Position numbers and translations under genes: made by a program
Origin: Acanthaster planci
Lineage: Eukaryota > Echinodermata > Asteroidea > Valvatida > Acanthasteridae
NCBI RefSeq assembly: GCF_001949145.1
Contig: NW_019091380.1
Coordinates: 1,690,168 to 1,726,098 of the forward strand
Direction of reading: 5' to 3'
Length of the DNA: 35,931 nucleotides
Notes under the pieces: generated by a model
The model's database searches: none
Told to the model about the DNA's origin: nothing
The model's input: only the letters and a program-made list of their open reading frames with translations
Shown here: positions 20,001-32,000 of the stretch, piece after piece
How positions within the stretch are numbered: position 1 is the first letter of the stretch
How the letters are laid out: each line of letters starts with the position of its first letter

Positions 20001-23000
20001 TTGGTAGCTAAGCTGGAGTATGCGGCAAACAAACCAGTTTAACATTTTTCAAAAATAACAAATTTTGAAAAGAAATACATGCTGAAACATTTTTGTCATG
20101 GGTGAGTGATTATTTTGCAAATCTTAAATCTTTCATGGGTCCTTGGCATGGAGCCTTAAACTGTCTACCGTGCCTATTTGATGAGCCAGTCCTGCATTCA
20201 ATATGTCAGCTTCTAGGAATGCTGATGCTAGGCAACAAAGCCCCCTTGCTCTCAAGCAGCTAAAAGCCCAAAGTGCTGACTAGTCACCATATTGACAGTT
20301 TGCATGTGACGACAGAGAGAGACATACTTACATTGACTGTCTCCGACAACATCAGTATCTTAATGTTGAATCTCAGCAGTCGGGTGAACTTGATGACGGC
20401 CATAAATAAACACAAAGTCACCATGGTTACGTATATCTGTGGGCGGCAATCGAAAAGCCAGTCTCAAATTTTTTTCAAAAATGAGGAACAAGAATTGGAA
20501 TCACTGACTGTGTTTATACTTGAAGTTAACGTTTTGCCAATAACGGACTAACGTTCACTAGCACCATGTATAGTTAGTGCCGTCAGAAAGTTTGAGAGAA
20601 AATGTTCCCAGTTTACTTGGCTGAGAGTTGAACCCTGCATAAGCTAATTTCCTTTTCAAGCTACGAGGTACAACTGATCAGATGCGATACTTTATGTCTC
20701 TGAAGGGTCAAAACATCTCCCAATATTTACATTTCTGTACCAGCACACCTTCTAGAAATTTTAACAATTTCCCAGCTGTTTTGCATGTCTCCAGACAATT
20801 GGAGGTTCAAACTTACATCATCCCAGTAAGCCAAGAACTGGAAGTTGTGGAACTGTGTCGGGGCAGCCTGGATCTCTGCCGTGAGCTCGTTGGCCTGCAA
20901 GAGTCGATAGAGGTAAGCCACAATGGCACCCACAGCAAGCCCATCAGTGATGACCTGAACAAAACAAGGGGAAAAAATGGCTATTCCTATGAGGAGCTGA
21001 TCCGGACTGACATCATGCATGCAGAAAAACATGCGCAATAAACTTATGCCAACCTTCTCACTATTCAGCGGACAAATTTCCCCTAACTGTTTATGAAGTG
21101 AAGAAAAGGTCTTCACCATTTCAAATGTCAAGTTCGACGTTTCGATTCAATTTCTTAAGGCAACTTTTCCCAAACAATCTGCAGCTGAAAGAGAACCCAA
21201 GTGATTTCAATTGAGGCCTGAGTCTAGACTGGTACTTGTCCAACTGTTTATAAGACTGACTCTTCCGTAGTCTGGTGACCTTAACTATCACAGGAATATG
21301 CATAAAGAGAGATTAAACATATTCCTTTTGGACACTTAATTGATGCAACAATAAAGGAGTCTTGGATAGGCACCAGTCTATTCTCCTTGGTTTGGTTTGG
21401 TCTAACCTGAGAAATTAATAGCAGGTTGCCATAGCGGTGCCCTCCAAACCTCCATCGCTGTGACCCAGGTTCGAATTCCACCCAAATTTGGAGATTTCAA
21501 TGGCCGTCTTATTCTGTGTATTCCTCATAAAATAAGTATCTTTTCAAGGCTTTCCCTCCCACTTCTCCATCCTCCCTCTCTCAGGGTCCTTCAGGCATTT
21601 CAGTTTGAGGTGCTTGTGCTCTTTGGCGGTAACAAGTCAACTTTTGCAGGTATAAGTCAAGTCACAAGTCAACACTGATTGTTACAAGTTAAATCACGGG
21701 TCACAAACACAGCTACTCGAGTCCAAGTCAAGTGACTCGAGTCTACAACTCTGTTCCCTGGTAAAGTTTGACCACAGTCAAATTTTAAAAAAGGTTTAAT
21801 AAACTGTTCCACTTTTTAGTTCTCAAATTCCAACGTTTCAAATTTCTGGTTAGCTATTATTACCAATTACTGACAGAGAATGTTGTTTGGGACAAACTTT
21901 GTATTAGTCTCTGAATAATCTTTGACAATTTCCCTTCTGTGGGAGGGCTTTTACGTCACATGAGTGCAGTTACAATTGGAGTAGAGATGGTACTGGCAAC
22001 ATCTCACACCAGCCCATGAGTTGTGTGCACTGTGAGCCATTACAAATGCAAATGGTGCATAGGGCATGTACATAAATCATGTCACACACAGGACTGCTCT
22101 AAACCAACAAGATTACAGAAACAAGGACACGAGCTAGTAAGGACACAGCAACGTACAGGAACCCTAAATCTGCGTCAGGGTGACACTCGCTTTCGTAAAA
22201 AGCACAACGCTCTACCTCATAAATATTCCAAAGATCTTTGAAGTACTGTTTCTTTTGCTTCTTGATCTTGGCTGCCTCCCGCACGACGTAGAAGAGCAAG
22301 AGCAGGGCAAAGATGACTTCGGCGGCCAGCACAAAGTAAGCAAAGGTCCCGTAGTAGTGATCCAGCGTCATCGTTTGGAATCGGATGAAGGGAAATACGC
22401 CTAGCGACCAGAATAGAGAAAGATTCAAATGGCATGATTTCAAGCAGGAAGCTTGGAAAGACAACCCTCGTCAAGCTGCTCACAGCCAACCAAAGCTGGC
22501 TGCTGTGAAGATAATATTTACTTTCTTGAGACATGGTCTTCTCTTCAGATCTCGACTGTCCAATAACAGACAACACAGAACTGTAAACAATTTATTTAAT
22601 ATGGTTTGAGCAGAAGCACCCTTTCATCAGTTGAAAAAAAGCCATGCTGGTGGGGAGTTTTCGTTCTTTCGGTAGTGATGCGACCATAATGCATGCATTT
22701 CACACTCGCATGTGAACCAGCAAAGTGCAGTTCCCACCAAAGGAGCCTCTGTTGCTAGGAAAAATCCTTATTTCATGAGAAAATTGGTCTCGCTCGGGGC
22801 TCATGGTCTGATGAAATAAGGATTTGTGAAATTGCCATGAATACTAGAGTCCACGGATGAGAATGTTTTGTCCATAATCCTTCAAACAGTAAATATTCTA
22901 TGCAAATTCTGTTTCAAATAGTAAATGCTTTATGCTACATATATCACTCCTGTGAAGTTGTAAGAATGCAAGTTTGAACTTTTCAAAACCTTTGTCTTAA

Positions 23001-26000
23001 TTTGTAACAGACATTACCCTTCCACACCTTAGCAACAGTTTGACAGGGGTTATGAGTTGATTTCTTTATCTTTGCATGTGAGATACTGGGGCCACGTTCA
23101 GCCCACAGGACAAAGCCTTACCACCAGTGGGTGGGAATTCCAGCACATTGAGCGACACCACGTGGGTGTTGGTCACCGGGTTGTACACCACGTACTCCAG
23201 GAAGATGGCCCTGGTCTGCTGGTCCACCCACAAGTTCTGCTGGAGGTAGTCGATCATCTCCATGTCAGCCAGGATGTCCGTGCCAAACTCCACCGTAAAA
23301 CCCCCGCCGTAGTAGCTGTTCTGGTGGGCAAAGGCCGGGTAGGAGTCCAGCTCCAGCCAGTCGCGATATTTCCAGACGCCCAGCATCGGCGAGGAATCGT
23401 AGTCCGGCGGAGCTGGTCAGAAAGAATTCATGTCGTCACAAAGAGGGACTTCATTTCGTCGAGGGTCAAGGAGGCTAACAAGTAAAGATGTCAACAGCCC
23501 CCCTAACTGTTGTCTTTATGGTCAGTCTCAGACTGATCTCAGCTGCCAAAGGCCCATACAAAGAAAACTTCCATGACGATGTCTACAAACCAATAAACTT
23601 TCTGACAAACAAAATGTCTGATGCACAAAACTTCTAGAGATACTGGCATGCCGTCTTTGAGGGACAAACCTGAATTTGGTGTCAAAGATTAGTGACACCT
23701 GTTTTTGGACCGCAACACTCTGAGAGAGCTACGATCAAGATTAATCCCTACATCAAAGATGTGATTGAGCCGTTCAGTGTCAAATTATATGTCACATCAT
23801 AGGTCCAATCCAAAATCAAGTCCCAACCTACTCATATGAACTAAGATAACGGCAGTCCTTTGTAACAGTCCATTCTCTGTTATCTGAGGTACAAGTATAA
23901 TTAAAGTGACTCATCTAAAGTCAATCACAAGCCAACTGCATGGTCAATTGTAACCTGATTTGTGATTTGCTCATTTGGAAATGTTGCTGACGGTAAAGCC
24001 ATTTGTAAACATTGTTTCATTCCAGGCATCTTCCATCTTACTTGTCTCGTTGACCGGCTGCCACCCTTCATCATACGATATTTCCACATCGTCAGCGGCC
24101 GAGTATTCATCTATGCAGTGGTCAATCGTCACTCTCATGACCTCTTCCACCTTGCAGGAATCTGAAGTATTTAAAAAAAATAGATGCCCAAAACAGAAGC
24201 CGATATGAAGTTGCTTACTTGTACCCGGTACAGGAAGCTTTGAGAGGTATAAAATAGGTGACTGGTAGCCAAGAAGCCTATCAAATATTAGAATGAAAGG
24301 TACATACGAGGGGAATTTCCAATTCAGTTGTTTGAAGGAATAGTCAAAGTCTAACAAAATGAGTCTGAAGACCATTTGTATCAATCAACTTACTGTGGCT
24401 TCTATTAGAGAGCAGCCCGAGCTTTTTGTTTTTAAGCATCATTTAGTTTGACTTCCAGAAGACGCCAGATTTGATGCGGGTGAAGGATCTCAATACTCAA
24501 AAGGGGCTCTGGTGACTTTTGACTTATCTCGATTACGTTGAGTAGGCATAATGAGAACAGATCCTCATGACAGCTTTTTGTTCTCTGGCAAGGTTCCAAT
24601 AAACTCACCATTAAGGCATAGCCCATGACGGACGACTAACCAGTCACGCCTGAAACTGTGCCACTCATATGTACGATCAACTAAAATTTGATTTTAATGC
24701 AAGACATGCACATTTTGCCTCCCATTTGCAAGATGGGTGGGGCCCGGTTGGTCTACCCGAATTGCATAAAGGAAGACTGAAGTCTTTCTTTCACAATACA
24801 TGATATGTAGGTCTCAGGTAAAGTGTAACTTGCAGATGTACCCAACCCCATCATAAAAAGCCTTGATGCGCCTGACAGTTTGTTTCCTTTCTTTACGAGT
24901 GAAAAGAGACAGAAACCCAACCAAGAAAACAATTCCATGGAAGAACTCACTGGTGTAAACTCGGACTTGTCTCAGCCTAGCCGTGCCCAGGAGCACATGT
25001 GCGCGATCGGCGACGTATTTCTGTTGGAAGGAGTCGTCATCAAGCTCGTCGTTGTAGTGATTGCCCGCGTACAGCGACGGGACAAAGACTTCCCTCATGT
25101 GCTTCCAAAACAGCTGTCGACTCGAAACCTGCGTTTAAACAAAACTTCAATGATGGAATTGTGGATTTGCATTTCAGAATAGAAGTCTAGCATTCTACCC
25201 TGGTGACTTGTGGCGACCGCAGTCAGAGACTGCAAGAATTAAACATGGAATGCGCCCAATTATTTGTGTTTTCTTTGCCGGTGATGGACACAGTGAGGAA
25301 GCAGTGTAACGTATGTTCTTCGTATGCCAGAGCTCTACATAAATCACAGTTGCTATGCACAGCCCATGCGTTTGCACAAAGCCTGGCTGTTAACAGACAA
25401 TACAGCCATTTGCAAAACTTTACAACCCATCCAAAATGCATTAACTTGATGAAAAACCAAACTTAGGCCAATCAATCATGGCAACTTAGGTTTATTTTCA
25501 ATGTCTAACCTTAGTGTCTTGGTTATACAGCTATTTGATTACACTTCCATGATTTGAAATATTAAGTGTAATATTTAGTGTGCCCTGCTTTATTTCTGAT
25601 TTCTTAGACTGGTTTTTTTCCCATGCTGCCTTACAGACAAAATGCATGCCACACAAGACCTGCCTTTGTAAAAAATATTCATTCAAATGGGTATATAGCA
25701 CTGCACTGATGTTATGCACCACTGTAAAATCATGTTAAGTAATCAGTCAGTGAGACAATGTAATGCAGGCCCAGTGACAGAAATACCAATAAAATTCCAT
25801 GTGGTCTTAAACTTTTGTGCAAATGACTGTATTCGGCATGGCAGACTTACGGAAGAGAGAGGCGTAGTCCCATAGTACTGCGCATTTATGAAGGTGTTGT
25901 GGACAGATGTGTAGACGGCATGGCTGCTGGGATCCTTGTTGCCGTAACCAATCAAGAGGAGGATGTAGAGGTAGAACATGTACACGGCAATCTCCTTCAA

Positions 26001-29000
26001 AATGGCCTGCATCTTGATCTCTTTGAATCTGGACAATGCACAAAAACGCAATGATTCATTGCCAAAAACGTTAGGGTGGTTATTACGGGCCAGGGTCATA
26101 TGGCCTTGTGTATCATTTTGAGAGTTTCGGTTCTCAGAGTTGCACTTTTTAAATGTGAAATACAAAAGCTGTTACAAACATCTTGCTGACTGCAGTGACA
26201 TGAAAGATGCCAATGAAGAAAAAAATTAGCAGGCCTGACAATAGAATTCCAGCAGAAGCTTTCTCAAGGGCAAAAGGAATCTAGGATTGTATCACCAGGC
26301 CCTTTGTCTGTAATTTCTCAGGAATGTACAATATGCAGTATTGACGTACCTCTGTCTAGAATACTGTTTGATTTTTTTTTTTCATTAGCCCAGAGTGACA
26401 AACATGACTGGGCCACATAACCGCATGTCACACTCATTCCTTTGTCACCCTTTATTTCTCTCAGAAAAATAAAGAAATATCGCTAAGAAAGAGACATTAC
26501 AAAGCAATTGTTGACAGCTGTAATGTGGGTTATGACATTTTGAACACCCTCAAAACATCATATCCCATATCACAGTAGTTAACAGTTGTTAAATGTGCAA
26601 CACTTAGTAATGTACAACATGCAATAATATAACACATGCAGAAATATACCACATTCAGTACTGTACAATACTCAGTTATGTCAAACTTTCAGTGATGTGC
26701 AACATTAAGTATTAATGACTACAATGAGAAAAGGTCCGCTGAAGTTAGCCTTTCCTCCGACGATGAAACATCTGTTTTTTTAAATACCTTTTCATTTACA
26801 TTTATAGTTTCAGTATTTCTGCTGTACCTGGTTTCTCTGGCCTCATTCAATTCATCGGTATCTGGTGGCTTAATTGGACAGGCCTGCTTCTGGCGTTCCA
26901 GCTGAGCCAGCTTCTCTGGGTCCTTTAGTTCTTCCTCTGTCAGCCGCTCGTGCAGGTACTCCTCGTCCGACTTGAGGTGCGGGGTGGAGGGCTGGTCGTC
27001 CTCCTTGTCCGGACGCTTGATGACAAGGGCGTAAAACGTGGCCAGGCACAGCACCTATAGACGAGAGCACAATTGGTCTTTGACCTCAGGTATTCAAAAC
27101 CCAACCAACATGTAAGTTAATAGCCTTCAGCATATTAGTGGAGTTTTGATGAAACAAGTCTCCTTTCTCAACCAAAATAGCTGGCAATTCTCAATCTGGC
27201 TCTTTATCCTGCTAACCTTTTTCTGCAAACCGGAATGAAATCTAATTTGAAGACAAAAACCGTTCATGGTTTAATCAGGTTGCTGATTTATTATTGCAAT
27301 CAGGTTATAGGGAAGTAATCAACGACACACATTTCAAGTGGCCGGTACCTTTTACTGTAATTTGCACAAGACAAAGAGTTTGAAAATTCATCTATTTATC
27401 ATTTATGATACTACCAAAAGGAAAACTTGAAGGCAAACCTTGATGGGCTGGGAGAAAAAGATGTCTTGGACGAGAGAGCAGGCCATGGAGGAAAGCCACT
27501 CGGCGGCCTTCTCAGGTCCAAACTGACCCGCCACCTCAATCGTCAGCCAGAAGGAGACGCCCACCGTGCCCACTGCCACCGTCCACCCAATGAACTGGCA
27601 GCCCCAGGGCAGCATGAACTTGGGCTTCTTCTTCCTGGTCTTGACCCCAGCCACCAGCTTCATCCCTTCGCTGTCTGTGCTGCTGCCAGCCGTGGTCTCC
27701 GGGCCGCTGGCATCTTTCACTTCCTGGCTGCTCTCGGCCTCATCAGCGAACCGTACGGTCCGGCTACGTGCCGACTTCAGGAGCCGCTTTCCGTTGTCGC
27801 CCGTGTTGAGGAACTCCAGCTGCTTCTCCAGCTCTGAGGCGGCCTTCTCGTCCATCCTCTCCGTCTTGTCACGCTCCACCTCCTCGGTGGACTTCTCTCC
27901 CTCCCCGGGCTTCTTCTTCCGGAACCAGGAGAACCAGTTGATCTTGTCCGGGATGGGCTTGGACAGCCGGAACATCTGGACGATGATGAGGTTGGCAGGC
28001 ATGACCATCAGGCTGCTGATGACGCCAACACAGATCTCGCCCACCGAGACGCTGATGGGGCCAAGTACAAAGCTGCCGCCGCTGCTGCCCCCTGTCACAT
28101 CCACATTGTAGAAGAAGATGTTGGACATCATGGTGGAGAAGAGCAGCGACAGGCAGCAGGTGCAACGCATCATGCGGGTGAAGCTGCTGCGGGCAGGCCG
28201 GGCAAAGACAGAGAACCACAAGTGGCCGTCGCTGAGATTGCGGCGGGTCTTGGAGTAGAACAGGAAGCCAAAGCTGGTCAGCTCACTCTTGCCAGCAACT
28301 GGGATTACACGCTCAATCTGTAACATAGTCCAGTGCCAAATTTCCCCTTTATTTAAGAGTCTTTATCTTAATCCATTCACTCCTTTAACCTCTATAATTT
28401 AATCCTGTGGTTCTTAGTGAAGAAAAATCTTTGAAGACATCATGGAATAAACTCTTTTGTATATAAACCCAGAGTTGCAATTGAGTCAGTTGTTGAAGTT
28501 AATCAGTCCGTCACAAGTCATTCTGCAACAAATTCCTCTACCAAACTTCCTTATTTATGAGTGAAAGGGAAGATGTAGCCCTAAGCACCCTCTCCTGGCT
28601 CAAAAAACATTCAATCAGTAGTTTCAGGGGAAGAAGAAAGCTGTGGTGACAATAATCTTTAAAGATTTCATCAAGTTAATCAGGACTTCATCAATCAGTC
28701 ACAAGTAATTCTTTACTAGTCAAGGGCCGAACTGTTTGAATTCCAAATAGGAATCATCAGACTCATTTTCCTTGCCAACAGAGAGCAAGGTTTCAAGCCC
28801 AGACTCCCGGTCTCACATTCATGGAGCCAAAACTGTGGCTTGGCAAACCTATATGCTAAACAAAAATCTGCCACGTACCAGTCACAAGAAGTATGCAGTG
28901 CATGCCGTTTTGGCTGGTAACCAGCTATTGCTAAGGAGATATTTTCATTGCTTAGCCAGTATCTGTGATGAGGAGCACTGTGTGCGTTAGAGGCTGGGTG

Positions 29001-32000
29001 GACTTTACCTGTCCGTCGTCCTCCTCAACGGCCAGCCAGCGGTCCAGCATGAAGTAGTACATCTTGTCGGTCTGCAGGTCCTTGATGGCGATGCGGCTCA
29101 GGTACCAGCTGGCTGCCTTGCCCGTGTTGTCGTGCCAGACACGGAGGTGCTGTAAGTTGCCCAGTGAGCGGGGAGCGGCCAGCAAGAAGGTGTCAATGCC
29201 ACCCACCTGGAAGACCTTGCGGGCAGGGTCATCCAGGAGGCGGGGCCGAGATTCCTCTGCGTCGCCGGTGATGATCAGCGACACTTTAGCCGTGGTGTCT
29301 GGTCAAGGCAATATGAGCATAACATTTAACTGAATTCCTCAGTGGTCATGAGTTATGAAATCTCAGTCATTGTATCAATGTAGTACTGAGTAATCAGACC
29401 ACTATGAAGGTCTCTAACCTGCTCGGTGTATCTGAAATTTTGCTCTTCAGCTTGTGATCCCACAAAATAAGTCTTAAAGTCATTTTTCAATATTTTTGTT
29501 CTCGGTTGCAGAAGAGGGATCTGTCTGAGCTCACTTTATTTTGATACATCACTCAGTTTGGCATCCTAGAGAAAATGAACATTATGCGGGCGGAGGATGT
29601 TGATTATTATGGATTTTAATTGCGTCAGATTCTCTAAAGGCCTTCAACTCAAAAAGTGACTCTGGCAACTTATGACTCAATTGGATAGGTTGGGTCAAAT
29701 AAGACATCTATTCTGCACTGTCCCGAGCATGCTGGCCTCCAAAAGTTTGGCTTATTAATTTCTGGATGTTCATTGTGCGCACGATGAAAGGCCCAGAAAG
29801 AAGAAAGTTTAACCCATCCTGCAAATTAGGCTAATTACTGACCTACCACTGCTCTCTATGTTTTAAATCCAATGCCACAGATCATCAAGGAAGGATTGAC
29901 TGGAGGGACAGAAATGGGTTTTTTTTGGGGGGGGGTAGTGTCTGAACTCACTTGAACTGGCTCGCACTCCAGTGAAGACAGTGATCTCATACATGTAATG
30001 GTCCCTCGGGTCGTTGTCAGCTAGTGGGGTGGCTCCAGCCTGAGAAACAAAAGGAGACAAGAGCATGCAGATATTGAACAAAATGCCTCCACTCTCATCC
30101 GAGAAAAATCTTCTCCAAAGATATTCTTGCAGGGCCAAACGGCAGCCTTCAAGACCAATTAGAATCCACTCCAGAGAAAGTTGCCAGATTGAGAAAAGTA
30201 GAGCCCAGCCACTGTCAGTTTGATGGGGCTTGAAGCATCTCAAATGTTCAAGTACAATGAGTGTAAGGTAATTGAGTTGCTGCATCACGGGAGGAATCGG
30301 TAGGGCTCCTGAACCAAATTCCACTACTCATGAGTACAGTCACAAGTCGTCGCATAAGACAGGCTGCAAGTGAGAGGGTGTATGATACTTTCGTCAGGGT
30401 CTATTAAAAAGCCTTGGGATAATTTGTGACTGAATGGCTTATGGTGGGCTTGTTGATACAGACTCCACTACATCACTGCTAAACTCCTTGGAAGATAGAG
30501 ATCATGCAGATTTAAAATTAACTAGACAGACTGAACTCTTGTCCTTTAAAGCAACTTTGTAAGATCACCACCATTTGTCACAACCAATCATTACACATCA
30601 ACATTCTGACAAACAGAGAAACCAGAAAGTACAGTCGAACATGATTAACATGAGCATGCATGAGACGAGATCGCGTTTAACTACTGCGAGCGTATTTCTT
30701 CAGTCCCGTTTAAAATGTGCACATTCCTATGTGAGAAAACTTACTTAATACGAGCTGTGCTGAGATGAGAACACGAACAAGACAAGCACTTTTGCCTAAA
30801 CCCGCGGTGTCAAAAACCACTGTCCATAGCATGTTTACAATGGGTACAATTGAAAACGTGTCTTCAAAAGCTTAATCCTAGTAATCCTGATGGAGCGCGT
30901 CAGCAATCCTCCAATAATGCTCATCCGCTTGGCAATTTGCACTGTGGTTTACCACCGGTGACTTGGTGACTCTGTTCCTTGTGCCTCTAGAGGGGGCTTT
31001 ATTCAAGATGACAACGGGTGTCGCGATGTCGCGACATCACAGGCATTTCAATCACAGTGGGTCTGGTCAGAAAGAGGTGCCTTTTTTTTATCTAAACTGA
31101 ACAATGGGTGAACCTGCCTTGAAAATCATAAATGGGACGGGAAGTTTTGATGCTGAGGAAAATATATGCACCCACGATTGTCATCAAAGACTCCACATGG
31201 TCAATGGAAAAAAAATTTAAATAGGTTTTGAAAACTACACCCTTTTTAAGTTAGCTTCCTTCGGTAAACCGATGTCCCACATTCCCCTTTCAAAATAAAC
31301 TTCCACAACCCTGTCGCACATTGATTCATGACATTAAAATGAAAGTTCCTATTCCATAACTTAAAAGAACGTTTTTACAAAATAGATCCCCTACCGCCAA
31401 CTACAAACCAACTGAAAATTCCCCATTTCAATGCCCTCTTACGTCCTGTCCTTAAACGCATGAACTGGTTTTCAAGTTCAATAAACCTTTGCTTTCAAGG
31501 TAGTCCTTTGCCATGCCGCGGTGCGGCCGGCCACTTACACGACTGTTCTCTGCTGTTGCCGCAAACAAGTAGGCGTATTCAAAATCTTTGTTTTATTCAT
31601 TCAAATCATATTGATTAATACAATTTAAAGTTTATTAATAAGGTTGGTACATATATACTGTATCATATAGTACACTGCCGTACTGTATAACTATGCTTGC
31701 TAGTGCATGACGCCAGACTTGCGCTTTATGAATGGAATAAGTATCAACACGTAGAACATGAAGTTCACCAGAAGATGAGGTGTTTTGGAGTGTCCCTTCA
31801 AGCTCGTATAAACCGTGTTTGACTGCACATTGCTCATTTTGAAAATGCTATGATTGAGTTTACCTTAACTTTGTCCCTCTGGTCAGCCTTGTACGCCCAC
31901 AGCATGACTGTCATGTACACACACAGACAGGAGGTCATGAACATGAAGACCAGTGGGTTCTCATCCAGCTTGCCAAAGGCAGAGTCTGAGAGATCGATGT

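Larger units (their letters stand above)
17008..20954 (-). other. Voltage-sensor-like spans 8-9, pore and C-terminal tail (six exons)
   Basis: Exons 20817-20954, 20332-20436, 19363-19510, 18831-18964, 17738-17870 and 17008-17171. Span 9 ends in an arginine-bearing KFTRLLRFNIK. The pore helix and loop read FLRTLESLFGTLLGKFSFED, with an intron cutting the filter at the glycine codon. Span 11 (PIMGPIFFFSYVMVVMWTLI, then NMLLAII) resembles the PKD2 channel helix. The tail has a short heptad-like stretch (LKFKLDDMVSKLNDFI) and ends RVIYLG. No EF-hand is seen. Confidence 0.88.
22216..26028 (-). other. Span 6, polycystin extracellular domain and span 7 (five exons)
   Basis: Exons 25851-26028, 24951-25128, 24042-24161, 23122-23412 and 22216-22400. 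Recognisable polycystin landmarks are FWKHMREVFVPSLYAG, HVLLGTARLRQVRVYTNSC (Cys after the exon join), YYGGGFTVEF, LWVDQQTRAIFLEYVVYNP and EFPPTGGVFPFIRF, then span 7 (YFVLAAEVIFALLLLFYVV). The 24042-24161 exon ends at a strong donor (ACAA/GTAAGA), which is the only donor there that fits the phase of the next exon. Confidence 0.88.

Noticed and set aside
20417-20430. GTCACCATGGTTAC, one mismatch from an RFX X-box
   Set aside because: Lies wholly in polycystin coding sequence (span 9) and is explained by the codons there.
25113-25128. Alternative acceptor (GACAG/CTG) for exon 24951-25128
   Set aside because: Also in phase, but the GCAG acceptor at 25129 has the better pyrimidine context and gives a family-like length; kept as a possible splice variant only.
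27566-28111. 181-codon open frame antisense to the large polycystin exon
   Set aside because: Same cause: shadow of a long coding exon on the other strand.
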